A DNA stretch of 10,806 bases from contig CAJYHD010000791.1 in NCBI GenBank assembly GCA_913773715.1, positions 1 to 10,806 of the forward strand, in the 5' to 3' direction. The notes under the pieces are model-generated. The model saw nothing but the letters and a program-made list of their open reading frames with translations. It did no database searches and was not told the origin of the DNA. Of the stretch, positions 1 to 7,246 are shown piece by piece. The DNA comes from an uncultured Sphingobium sp. (GTDB lineage: Bacteria; Pseudomonadota; Alphaproteobacteria; Sphingomonadales; Sphingomonadaceae). Position 1 is the first letter of the stretch. Each line of letters starts with the position of its first letter. Both the position numbers and the translations under genes were made by a program.

Positions 1-574
1 CCTTGCCTTCTGACACGCCAATCCGGGTCGAATTGTTCGCGCGCACGATGTTGAAGACGGTGCCTGCATCCTCGAACACGGCATCGCCGACCGTCACCTG
101 AAACGGATCGGCAGCATCGTGACGCACGGTGAAGGCGGCCTCGCCCGCATCGAGGGCCGCGAAGCGCGGGTTTGCTTGATCCAGCCGCAGCTTGGTGCCA
201 CCGTTGAGATCGATGCGCGTCCCATCCTTCAATGTCACAGTCCGCGTCTCGCCAGCGCGCGTTGCGACGGTATAGATGTCGGTCCGGTTCATCGTGCCGA
301 TGGAAATGGCCGCGACCAGCGCCGCAGCGATGGCCCCACCGCCGCCCAGCCACAGCAATCCACGGCGTGACGGCGTGCCCGGATCGTTCGCAGCGACAGG
401 CATCGTAACCGGCTCGCGCGGAACGATCGCGTCCAGATCGGCGTCGGCCGCCATCAACGCGTCATAGGCGGCAGCCCGCGACGGATCAGCCTCCAGCCAG
501 AGCGTGAAGGCCTCCCAATCGCTAAAATGGGGGTCGCGCGTGCGGACGACCCACGTCAGCGCCTCCTCGTTCAT
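1..574 (-). CDS. FecR-like anti-sigma factor (inner-membrane regulator), C-terminus beyond the window
   Basis: About 191 residues can be read; the rest lies off the left edge. Residues 1-50 look like the DUF4880 domain at the N-terminus of FecR proteins, which binds the sigma factor in the cytoplasm (E3-A5, W8, W20-W26, ADPSRAAAYDAL at 29-40). A proline-rich linker leads to one membrane segment at about 72-93, preceded by R70-R71. From about residue 100 the periplasmic FecR domain begins, with the typical pattern TRAGETRTVTLKDGTRIDLN at 105-124. By family analogy it senses a TonB-dependent receptor or cell-surface state and restrains or activates the adjacent sigma factor. I chose the ATG at 574 over the ATG at 577 because a GGAG (580-583, minus strand) lies 5 nt before it but only 2 nt before the other. 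It follows the sigma gene by 58 bp on the same strand, so the two are probably cotranscribed. The signal it responds to cannot be read from the sequence. Confidence 0.88.
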   Translation of the reverse strand, partial: MNEEALTWVVRTRDPHFSDWEAFTLWLEADPSRAAAYDALMAADADLDAIVPREPVTMPVAANDPGTPSRRGLLWLGGGGAIAAALVAAISIGTMNRTDIYTVATRAGETRTVTLKDGTRIDLNGGTKLRLDQANPRFAALDAGEAAFTVRHDAADPFQVTVGDAVFEDAGTVFNIVRANNSTRIGVSEGK

Positions 575-632
575 CATGGCTCCAGCCCCGTTCTGTCTAT
601 GCCCCTTAATAGGCCTGACGTCGCCGACTGTA

Positions 633-1145
633 TCATTCCGTATCAAGTTTCTGTTTGAGCGTAAGCATGGCGCGATAGGCCTTCTGCAGATCCTTCTCCA
701 CGGTCGTCAGGCTGACCCCCAATTCCTCCGCGATGACCTTCTGACCGACGCCTTCGATGCGGAAGCGGCGGAACACCATTTCGACGCGCGGTCCCAAGTC
801 GCGCAGCACGCTGCGCGCTTCGTCGAGCCGCTGGTTGAGGATCAGGCGATCGTCGACCGCCAGTTCATCGACCGGATCGGCCATCACGCCGCCAGCGCCC
901 TCGGCCCAATCCTGCTCCCGCCGTTCGCGCCGGGTGGCCGACCGATAGCGATCGAGCATCAGGTTGTTCGCCATTCTATAGAGATAGGGCAGCGGATCGG
1001 CGACCGGGCCGATGTCTTTCGCCTCCAGCTTCATCCACATGTCCTGCAACAGGTCTTCGGCATCGTCACCCGCGCCGCGCGCGCGCAGGAACCGCAGCAG
1101 TGCGGCGCGATTGCCCATGAAGATTTCGGATAGGCCCGTGGCCAT
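633..1145 (-). CDS. ECF-type RNA polymerase sigma factor, FecI-like
   Basis: This is a 170-residue sigma-70 family protein with only regions 2 and 4, the size usual for ECF sigma factors. Region 2 spans about residues 10-73: the core-binding helix has AEDLLQDMWMKL at 29-40, and the -10 recognition part has PYLYRMANNLMLDRYRS at 53-69. Region 4 spans about 110-165, with a helix-turn-helix at about 134-157 (IAEELGVSLTTVEKDLQKAY at 138-157) that would read the -35 element. The pairing with a downstream FecR-like gene points to a surface-signalling regulon, typically one TonB-dependent receptor operon; the target is not in view. The reading frame stays open to a TTG at 1208. I prefer the ATG at 1145 because it starts 9 residues before the conserved region 2, as is common for such proteins, although no strong ribosome site precedes it (only AGG one base away). 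The ATG at 1118 is a weaker alternative. Confidence 0.9.
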   Translation of the reverse strand: MATGLSEIFMGNRAALLRFLRARGAGDDAEDLLQDMWMKLEAKDIGPVADPLPYLYRMANNLMLDRYRSATRRERREQDWAEGAGGVMADPVDELAVDDRLILNQRLDEARSVLRDLGPRVEMVFRRFRIEGVGQKVIAEELGVSLTTVEKDLQKAYRAMLTLKQKLDTE

Positions 1146-1254
1146 GCCTGATTTTGTCCAGTCTTCTTTTACGATCCCCCAATAGTCGCGGCACTGCGGC
1201 CTTGGCAATCGTCAAGCTGTTGCCGCGACCTGCGCACTGCTTTAGCGCAGCGGC
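1146..1254. promoter_or_regulatory. Divergent intergenic region between the sigma factor and serine hydrolase genes
   Basis: These 109 bp must hold the promoters of both diverging genes if the chosen starts are right. On the minus strand a TTGCCA-like hexamer (1203-1208) and a TATTGG hexamer (1179-1184) are separated by 18 bp, a poor match to a housekeeping promoter. No GGAAC-type ECF -35 box is visible, so autoregulation by the adjacent sigma factor is not supported by sequence. The region also carries a short inverted repeat next to the hydrolase start, listed separately. That promoters lie here is inferred from gene orientation and not from a clear motif. Confidence 0.45.
1230..1250. repeat. 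Short inverted repeat just before the serine hydrolase start
   Basis: CTGCGC (1230-1235) and GCGCAG (1245-1250) are perfect 6-bp inverted arms around a 9-nt loop. They end 4 bp before the ATG at 1255. The repeat could be an operator half-site pair or a hairpin at the start of the message, but 6-bp arms in GC-rich DNA also arise by chance. Confidence 0.4.
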
Positions 1255-2457
1255 ATGGACATGATCGACGGACTGGATCGCGGCGCTGCACATGCAGCGG
1301 GCATGGACCCCGACAGGCTGGCGGCGCTGGTCCATCACCTTGACCGCGACTATCTCGCCACCGGCAAGCTGCCCCATATGCACCTGTTCCTGTCGCGGGA
1401 CGAGATACCGCTGCTATCGATCGTACGCGGCAAGGCACGTGAGACAGGGGAGCCTCTGCAATCGGATACGCTCTACCGGATCGCGTCGATGACGAAGCCG
1501 GTCACGTCCGTCGCCTTCATGATGCTGGTCGAAGCGGGCCGCGTCGCGCTCGATACGCCCGTGACCGACATCATCCCCGAATTCGCGGACCTGCGTATCG
1601 GGACGACCGATGGACCCAAGCCGAAACGTGCGATGCGGATGATCGACCTGCTGCGGCATACATCCGGTTTCACCTACGGCCTTCAGGGGCGCACGCCGAT
1701 CGACGCACGATACCGGGCGCTGGGGCTGGACGATTTCCAGCAGCCGCGTACGCCGGACCAATTCGTCGCCGATCTCGCGACGCTGCCGCTCGAATTTTCG
1801 CCGGGCGAAGCGTGGAACTATTCGGTTTCGACCGATGTGCTGGGCGTAATCGTCCGCCGACTGTTCGGCGACGATCTGGAGGGCGTTTTCCGAGATCGCA
1901 TCTTCGCTCCGCTCGGTATGCACGACACGAGCTTTGTCGTCCCCGACGACAAGGTCGATCGGCTGGCCGACGCGTGGCGGCTGAGGGAGGATGGGCGGCT
2001 GATCGTGGGCGACTATGGCGCACGCAGCGGCTGGCACCGGCAAGGGCGACTTCAGGCGGGGGGCGGTGGCCTGGTGTCGAACGTCGCGGATTATCATCGC
2101 TTCGCCTGCATGCTGCTGCGCGAGGGCGAACTGGACTGCGTGCGGCTGCTGCAACCCGAAACCATCCGCATGATGCGCAGCAATCATCTGCCCGGCGGCG
2201 GTGATCTCGCCAGCCTCTCAACCGCGATGTTCAGCGAGGCGGACTATCAGGGCGTCGGCTTCGGTCTCGGCTTTGCGATGAACCTTACCTCGCAGACCTA
2301 TTATTGGGGCGGCGTCTTCTCGACCTACTTCTGGATCGATCCTGTCGAGCGGCTGATAGGCTTGTTCATGACCCAGCATCTGCCGTCCGGAACCTATCCC
2401 ATCCGTGCCCAATTGCGTGCTGGCGTAAGGGAAGCCATCGCCACCAGCTACCGCTGA
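1255..2457 (+). CDS. Serine hydrolase of the beta-lactamase / class C–family VIII esterase fold
   Basis: The 400-residue protein belongs to the beta-lactamase-like serine hydrolases (PF00144 type). The SxxK motif with the nucleophile is S78-M-T-K81, inside IASMTKPVTSVAFMMLVEAG (77-96). The second motif is Y189-S-V, within the typical WNYSVSTDVLG (187-197). The third, equivalent to KTG of penicillin-binding proteins, is W351-G-G, in WGGVFSTYFWIDP (351-363). YSV in place of the YxN of class C beta-lactamases, together with WGG, fits esterases and related hydrolases better than a true beta-lactamase. The N-terminus has no hydrophobic signal segment, so it is probably cytoplasmic, which also argues against a resistance role. 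The substrate is unknown; an ester or amide is likely. The ATG at 1255 lacks a clear Shine-Dalgarno, and the ATGs at 1261 and 1303 are possible alternatives; the conserved domain begins after all three. It points the same way as glgP, 97 bp downstream, but nothing ties it to glycogen metabolism. Confidence 0.9.
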   Translation: MDMIDGLDRGAAHAAGMDPDRLAALVHHLDRDYLATGKLPHMHLFLSRDEIPLLSIVRGKARETGEPLQSDTLYRIASMTKPVTSVAFMMLVEAGRVALDTPVTDIIPEFADLRIGTTDGPKPKRAMRMIDLLRHTSGFTYGLQGRTPIDARYRALGLDDFQQPRTPDQFVADLATLPLEFSPGEAWNYSVSTDVLGVIVRRLFGDDLEGVFRDRIFAPLGMHDTSFVVPDDKVDRLADAWRLREDGRLIVGDYGARSGWHRQGRLQAGGGGLVSNVADYHRFACMLLREGELDCVRLLQPETIRMMRSNHLPGGGDLASLSTAMFSEADYQGVGFGLGFAMNLTSQTYYWGGVFSTYFWIDPVERLIGLFMTQHLPSGTYPIRAQLRAGVREAIATSYR

Positions 2458-2488
2458 TCCGATTAGCCAAAATTTCATGCTGCGGTGC

Positions 2489-2509
2489 AAGAACGTCGTT
2501 GGCGTTCTT
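2489..2509. repeat. Perfect 7-bp inverted repeat upstream of glgP
   Basis: AAGAACG (2489-2495) and CGTTCTT (2503-2509) are exact inverted copies around the 7-nt spacer TCGTTGG. The repeat sits 45 bp before the preferred glgP start. It could be an operator for an operon regulator, or a hairpin in the leader transcript. A classic intrinsic terminator for the hydrolase gene is less likely, because the stem is followed by CATACC instead of a T run. Confidence 0.5.
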
Positions 2510-2540
2510 CATACCGCTATGCCATCATTTCGCGATTCCG

Positions 2541-2545
2541 AGGGA
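2541..2545 (+). promoter_or_regulatory. Ribosome binding site that decides the glgP start
   Basis: AGGGA lies 9 nt before the ATG at 2555. The two earlier in-frame ATGs (2477 and 2519) have no comparable purine-rich stretch, so 2555 is preferred. The resulting protein length also fits bacterial GlgP. Confidence 0.6.
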
Positions 2546-2554
2546 ACCATCATC

Positions 2555-5020
2555 ATGCCGTTACAGGGCCGCACCGACCTTCCCATTCCTGAAAAGCGCC
2601 GTGTCAATCCCGATGCGCTGGCGCGGGAGATCGTGGAGCGTCTGACCTATCGCCTCGGCAAGAATGCCGCCGCAGCCAAGCCGCACGACTGGCTCCATGC
2701 CGTGATCCTCGGTATCCGCGACCGCGTGATCGACGCCTGGATCGCCTCGACGCAGAAAACCTACGAGGAGCAGGGGCGGCGGGTCTATTATCTTAGCCTC
2801 GAATTTCTGATCGGTCGCCTGATGCGCGATGCGGCATCCAACATGGAAATGCTGGACGACATGCAGGCGGCGCTCGATTCCCTTGGCATCGATCTGGACA
2901 TCATCGCTGCGCTGGAGCCAGACGCGGCACTCGGCAATGGCGGCCTTGGCCGTCTGGCCGCCTGCTTCATGGAAAGCATGGCGACGGTCGACGTGCCCGC
3001 TTATGGCTATGGCATCCGCTATGTGAACGGAATGTTCCGGCAGGAGATTTCGGACGGCTGGCAGGTCGAGCTACCTGAAAACTGGCTGGCGCACGGCAAC
3101 CCCTGGGAATTCGAGCGGCGCGAGGCGAGCTACGAAGTCGGTTTTGGCGGCCGCGTCGATCCCGCCGAAGGCGAGGACGCAGGCCCGAACCAGATGCAGT
3201 GGAAGCCGGGCGAGCGCGTCATCGCAACCCCCTATGACACGCCGATCGCGGGCTGGCGCGGCAAGCGCGTCAACACGCTGCGGCTGTGGGAAGCGCAGCC
3301 GATCGACCCCATCCTGCTCGACAAGTTCAACGCGGGCGACCATCTGGGCGCATTGTCCGAGAGCAACCGCGCAGAAGCGCTGACCCGCGTCCTCTATCCC
3401 GCTGATAGTTCGCCTGCCGGTCAGGAATTGCGTCTGCGGCAGGAATATTTCTTCTCCTCCGCCTCGCTTCAGGATATCGTCCGGCGGCACGTCCAATATT
3501 TCAAGGATGTCCGCACCCTGCCGCAAAAGGCCGCGATTCAGCTCAACGACACGCATCCGGCTGTGTCTGTCGCCGAGCTGATGCGCATCATGCTGGACGA
3601 TCACGGCCTCGATTTCGACGAAGCCTGGGACATCACGCGCCAGACATTCGGCTACACCAATCACACGCTGCTGCCCGAAGCGCTGGAAAGCTGGCCGGTA
3701 CCGCTGTTCGAGCGGCTGCTGCCCCGGCACATGCAGATCGTCTATGCGATCAACAGCCGCCTGCTGGGCGAAGCGCGCCGCTCCGGTCAGTTCGACGATC
3801 ATGCCATCGGCGCGATTTCGCTGATCGATGAGGGTGGCGAGCGGCGCGTGCGGATGGGCAATCTCGCCTTCGCCGGGTCGCACAGCGTCAACGGCGTTTC
3901 GGCGCTGCACACCGATCTCATGAAGGTCACGGTGTTCGCGGACCTCCACAAACTTTATCCGGCGCGGATCAACAACAAGACCAACGGCGTCACCTTCCGC
4001 CGCTGGCTGATGCAATGCAATCCGGCGCTGACCGGCCTCATCCGCGAAGCGATCGGCGACAGGTTCCTGGACGATTCCGAAGCGCTGCGCGACCTCGATC
4101 CCTTCGCCGACGATGCCGCGTTCCGTGACAAGTTCCTCACCGTGAAGCGCGCGAACAAGGCGGCGCTGTCCGACCTGCTCCGCAAGCGCGTCAACGCCCG
4201 CATCGATCCCGCCGCGCTGTTCGACATCCAAATCAAGCGCATCCACGAATATAAGCGGCAGTTGCTCAACATCATCGAAGCGGTGTCGCTGTACGACCAG
4301 ATCCGTTCGCATCCCGAGAAGGACTGGGTGCCGCGCGTCAAACTGTTCGGGGGCAAGGCCGCGCCGAGCTATCATAATGCCAAGCTTATCATAAAGCTGG
4401 CGGGTGATGTCGCGCGCGCCGTCAATCACGACCCGGCAGTGCAGGGGCTGCTCAAGATCCAGTTCGTGCCCAACTACAATGTCTCGCTCGCTGAAATGAT
4501 GATCCCGGCTGCCGATCTGTCCGAACAGATTTCGACAGCCGGCATGGAAGCGTCGGGCACCGGCAACATGAAATTCGCGGTCAACGGCGCACTCACGATC
4601 GGGACGCTTGATGGCGCGAATGTCGAGATGCGCGACCATGTGGGCGACGACAACATCGTCATCTTCGGTCTCACCGCGCAGGAGGTGAACGACCGTCGCG
4701 CCCATGGCTACAACCCGCGCGAAGTTATTGAAGGGTCAAGGGAACTTGGGCAGGCTCTGAACGCTATAGCCTCCGGCGTGTTCTCGCCGGACGATCCCGA
4801 TCGTTACAAGGGACTGATCCAGGGTATCTATGACCATGACTGGTTCATGGTCGCAGCGGATTTCGACAGCTACTCGGCAGCGCAAAGGCGCGTCGATGCG
4901 TTGTGGATGGACGAGGCATCGTGGGCGAAGAAGGCGATCCACAATGTCGCGCGCATGGGGTGGTTCTCGTCCGACCGGACGATCCGCGAATATGCCCGCG
5001 ACATCTGGAACGTCGGCTGA
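2555..5020 (+). CDS. glgP: Glycogen (alpha-glucan) phosphorylase
   Basis: GlgP uses phosphate to release glucose-1-phosphate from the non-reducing ends of glycogen and maltodextrins, in the cytoplasm, with pyridoxal phosphate as cofactor. From the ATG at 2555 the protein has 821 residues, close to the roughly 815 of E. coli GlgP. Family landmarks in order: RLTYRLGKN near residue 30; YYLSLEF at 78-84; GNGGLGR at 127-133, a conserved loop of the N-terminal domain; IKRIHEYKRQ at 560-569; and EASGTGNMKFAVNGALTIGT, whose Lys (K673, codon 4571-4573) forms the Schiff base with the cofactor. The C-terminal helical part is complete. The frame extends upstream to an ATG at 2477 that would add 26 unconserved residues (MLRCKNVV...). 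It is the first gene of the operon; its stop is 25 bp before the glgB start. A phosphorylase leading the branching, pyrophosphorylase and synthase genes is an order I recall from other alphaproteobacteria. The GlgP call is secure; its regulation is not visible. Confidence 0.97.
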   Translation: MPLQGRTDLPIPEKRRVNPDALAREIVERLTYRLGKNAAAAKPHDWLHAVILGIRDRVIDAWIASTQKTYEEQGRRVYYLSLEFLIGRLMRDAASNMEMLDDMQAALDSLGIDLDIIAALEPDAALGNGGLGRLAACFMESMATVDVPAYGYGIRYVNGMFRQEISDGWQVELPENWLAHGNPWEFERREASYEVGFGGRVDPAEGEDAGPNQMQWKPGERVIATPYDTPIAGWRGKRVNTLRLWEAQPIDPILLDKFNAGDHLGALSESNRAEALTRVLYPADSSPAGQELRLRQEYFFSSASLQDIVRRHVQYFKDVRTLPQKAAIQLNDTHPAVSVAELMRIMLDDHGLDFDEAWDITRQTFGYTNHTLLPEALESWPVPLFERLLPRHMQIVYAINSRLLGEARRSGQFDDHAIGAISLIDEGGERRVRMGNLAFAGSHSVNGVSALHTDLMKVTVFADLHKLYPARINNKTNGVTFRRWLMQCNPALTGLIREAIGDRFLDDSEALRDLDPFADDAAFRDKFLTVKRANKAALSDLLRKRVNARIDPAALFDIQIKRIHEYKRQLLNIIEAVSLYDQIRSHPEKDWVPRVKLFGGKAAPSYHNAKLIIKLAGDVARAVNHDPAVQGLLKIQFVPNYNVSLAEMMIPAADLSEQISTAGMEASGTGNMKFAVNGALTIGTLDGANVEMRDHVGDDNIVIFGLTAQEVNDRRAHGYNPREVIEGSRELGQALNAIASGVFSPDDPDRYKGLIQGIYDHDWFMVAADFDSYSAAQRRVDALWMDEASWAKKAIHNVARMGWFSSDRTIREYARDIWNVG

Positions 5021-5045
5021 AAAGGAACAGGGGTGTGACATCATC

Positions 5046-7205
5046 GTGCTGAGCGCGGAGCAGATCGGGCGGCTTGTCGAAGGCCGTGAGCATGATCCTT
5101 TCGCCGCGCTTGGCGTCCACCCGATGGGCAAAGGCTTTTCCGCCCGCGTCTTCCTGCCCGACGCGGTGTCGGTATCCGCACAGACGCTGGACGGAAACCC
5201 CGTCGGCGATCTGGAGCAGGTCCATGGCGCCGGGCTTTTCTGTGGCAAGGTGTCGATCCGCGAGCGCCAACCGCTGCGCTACGTCGCGCGCTATGCCGAC
5301 GGCAGCGACTATGCCGTGATCGATCCCTATGGTTTCGGTCCCGTCCTCGGCCCGATGGACGACCATTATTTCGCCGAAGGATCGCATGAGCGCCTGTTCG
5401 ACAAGATGGGCGCGCATGTCATCGATCATGAGGGCGTCACCGGCACGCATTTCGCCGTGTGGGCGCCCAATGCGCAGCGTGTCTCCGTCGTCGGTGACTT
5501 CAACCGCTGGGATGGCCGACGCGCGGCCATGCGCCTGCGATCCGACACCGGCGTATGGGAAATCTTCCTGCCCGAAATCGGACCGGGCCATACCTATAAA
5601 TATGAGATCATCGGCAAGGATGGGCAGCTCCTGCCGCTGAAGGCCGATCCCTTCGCATTCCAGGCCGAACTTCGCCCCTCGACCGCCTCGATCATCGCGC
5701 CGCCGCTCGATCATATATGGGGCGACGAACGTCATCGCGAACATTGGCGCAGCATCGATGCGCGCCGCCAGCCCATCTCTATCTACGAAGTCCATGCCGG
5801 GTCATGGCAGAAGGGTGAGGATGGCGGCTTCCTTAGTTGGGACGAGCTTGCCAATCGCCTCATCCCCTACGCGGTCGGCATGGGTTTCACCCATATCGAA
5901 TTCCTCCCGGTCAGCGAATACCCTTACGACCCCAGCTGGGGCTATCAGACGCTCGGCCTCTATGCGCCGACCGCCCGCTTCGGCGATCCGGCAGGCCTCG
6001 CCCGCTTCGTCGATGGCGCGCACCGAGCGGGGCTGGGCGTTATCATCGACTGGGTTCCCGCGCATTTCCCCACCGACGAGCATGGCCTCGCCCAATTCGA
6101 CGGCACTGCGCTCTACGAACATGCCGACCCGCGCAAGGGCTTCCACCCCGACTGGAATACCGCCATCTACAATTATGGGCGGAAAGAGGTCGCGCAATAT
6201 CTGGTCAACAATGCGCTTTTCTGGGCCGAGCGCTATCATGTCGATGGCCTTCGCGTCGATGCGGTCGCCTCGATGCTCTACCTCGATTATTCGCGCAAGG
6301 CGGGCGAGTGGATACCCAACGACCATGGTGGGCGCGAGAATGTCGAGGCCGTCGCCTTCCTCCAGCAATTGAACAAACGCCTTTACGGCACCCATCCCGG
6401 CATCATGACCATCGCCGAGGAATCGACCAGTTGGCCGAGTGTTTCTCAGCCGGTCCATGCGGGCGGCCTTGGCTTCGGGTTTAAGTGGAACATGGGCTTC
6501 ATGCACGACACGCTGCACTACTTGCAGCGCGATCCCGTGCATCGCGCGCACCATCATCACGACATCACCTTCGGCCTCGTCTATGCCTTCAGCGAGAATT
6601 TCGTCCTGCCGCTGAGCCATGACGAGGTCGTGCATGGCAAGGGCTCGCTGCTGACCAAGATGGCGGGCGATGATTGGCAGAAGTTCGCAACGCTGCGCGC
6701 CTATTACGCGATGATGTGGGGCTATCCCGGCAAGAAGCTGTTGTTCATGGGGCAGGAATTCGCCCAGCGCGAGGAATGGAGCGAGGAGCGCAGCCTCGAC
6801 TGGCACCTGCTCGAACATGGCGCGCATAATGGCGTCCAACTTCTCGTCGCTGACTTGAACCGCATGTACCGCGCGCGCCCCGCGCTCCATGCCCGCGATT
6901 GCGAAGGCGAGGGGTTCGAATGGGTTTTTGCGGATGCGGATGCGGACTCGGTCTTCGCCTGGCAACGGCGCGCACCGGGCGAAGCGCCGATCGTCGTCAT
7001 CAGCCATTTCACGCCCGTTCTGCGGCATGGCTATCGGATGCGCCTGCCAGTCGCGGGCCGCTGGCGCGAAATCCTCAACAGCGACGCGCACAGCTATGGC
7101 GGCAGCGGCGTCGGCAATATGGGTGCGGTCGAAACCGAAGCGGACGGATGGGCTAACATCACCATTCCGCCGCTCGGCACGATCATGCTCGAACTCGACA
7201 TATGA
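5046..7205 (+). CDS. glgB: 1,4-alpha-glucan branching enzyme
   Basis: GlgB cuts an alpha-1,4 glucan chain and rejoins the piece through an alpha-1,6 link, making the branches of glycogen. It is a GH13 protein of 719 residues with an N1 domain (about 1-100), a CBM48 domain (about 115-215, with [20 protein letters not shown]), the catalytic barrel, and a C-terminal beta domain ending in [12 protein letters not shown]. Catalytic residues are visible: nucleophile D405 in [10 protein letters not shown], acid/base E458 in IAEEST, and D526 in [12 protein letters not shown]. These numbers match those I recall for the E. coli enzyme, which supports the chosen start. That start is a GTG at 5046, giving the expected [22 protein letters not shown] opening from residue 2. 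The frame stays open upstream inside glgP to 4830, but that part is glgP read out of frame. A purine stretch (AAAGGAACAGGGG) precedes the GTG by 12 nt, rather far. The gene lies 25 bp after glgP and its TGA overlaps a possible upstream ATG of glgC. Confidence 0.96.
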   Translation: MLSAEQIGRLVEGREHDPFAALGVHPMGKGFSARVFLPDAVSVSAQTLDGNPVGDLEQVHGAGLFCGKVSIRERQPLRYVARYADGSDYAVIDPYGFGPVLGPMDDHYFAEGSHERLFDKMGAHVIDHEGVTGTHFAVWAPNAQRVSVVGDFNRWDGRRAAMRLRSDTGVWEIFLPEIGPGHTYKYEIIGKDGQLLPLKADPFAFQAELRPSTASIIAPPLDHIWGDERHREHWRSIDARRQPISIYEVHAGSWQKGEDGGFLSWDELANRLIPYAVGMGFTHIEFLPVSEYPYDPSWGYQTLGLYAPTARFGDPAGLARFVDGAHRAGLGVIIDWVPAHFPTDEHGLAQFDGTALYEHADPRKGFHPDWNTAIYNYGRKEVAQYLVNNALFWAERYHVDGLRVDAVASMLYLDYSRKAGEWIPNDHGGRENVEAVAFLQQLNKRLYGTHPGIMTIAEESTSWPSVSQPVHAGGLGFGFKWNMGFMHDTLHYLQRDPVHRAHHHHDITFGLVYAFSENFVLPLSHDEVVHGKGSLLTKMAGDDWQKFATLRAYYAMMWGYPGKKLLFMGQEFAQREEWSEERSLDWHLLEHGAHNGVQLLVADLNRMYRARPALHARDCEGEGFEWVFADADADSVFAWQRRAPGEAPIVVISHFTPVLRHGYRMRLPVAGRWREILNSDAHSYGGSGVGNMGAVETEADGWANITIPPLGTIMLELDI

Positions 7206-7232
7206 AAGACCATGCACGAAGCGGCATGAGCC

Positions 7233-7238
7233 AAGGAG
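7233..7238 (+). promoter_or_regulatory. Strong ribosome binding site that decides the glgC start
   Basis: AAGGAG lies 8 nt before the ATG at 7247, close to ideal. This favours 7247 over two upstream in-frame ATGs: 7202, which overlaps the glgB stop as ATGA, and 7226, which lies before the site. Confidence 0.75.
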
Positions 7239-7246
7239 AGGCCAGA

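Larger units (their letters stand above)
2458..2554 (+). promoter_or_regulatory. Leader region upstream of glgP (likely operon promoter/control region)
   Basis: These 97 bp separate the hydrolase stop from the preferred glgP start and are the only sizeable gap before the five-gene glycogen operon, so an operon promoter is expected here or inside the end of the hydrolase gene. I could not find convincing -35/-10 hexamers. The region contains a perfect inverted repeat at 2489-2509 and the glgP ribosome site at 2541-2545. Two in-frame ATGs (2477, 2519) lie in it, so part of the gap would be coding if either is used. Confidence 0.4.

Noticed and set aside
504..1133. A 209-codon plus-strand frame covering the sigma factor gene
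   Set aside because: The minus strand encodes a clear ECF sigma factor and the start of a FecR-like protein here; the plus-strand product matches nothing.
1414..2187. A 257-codon minus-strand frame opposite the serine hydrolase
   Set aside because: The plus-strand gene has intact catalytic motifs through this region; the minus-strand protein shows none.
2489..2515. Intrinsic terminator for the serine hydrolase gene
   Set aside because: There is a 7-bp stem, but the following bases are CATACC with no run of T, so a rho-independent terminator is not supported.
3071..4705. A 544-codon open frame on the minus strand opposite glgP
   Set aside because: It lies entirely within a well-supported glgP gene, its protein has no recognisable domain and is rich in Arg, Asp, Val and His as expected from the antisense frame of GC-rich codons. 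It has no convincing ribosome site.
4830..5045. Upstream extension of the glgB reading frame into glgP
   Set aside because: The extra 72 residues are glgP DNA read out of frame, rich in Arg and Ser, and GlgB proteins start at the position given by the GTG at 5046.
6550..6562. Run of four His residues in GlgB as a possible metal site
   Set aside because: The equivalent stretch in other branching enzymes is also His-rich (YHHD-type), so this is ordinary family variation.
5802..7217. A 471-codon open frame on the minus strand opposite glgB
   Set aside because: It is the antisense shadow of glgB in the same relative frame as the glgP shadow, with the same biased composition and no domain.
7211..7228. 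CATGC...GCATG 5-bp hairpin between glgB and glgC
   Set aside because: The arms are only 5 bp with an 8-nt loop and do not cover the glgC ribosome site; such matches are expected by chance.
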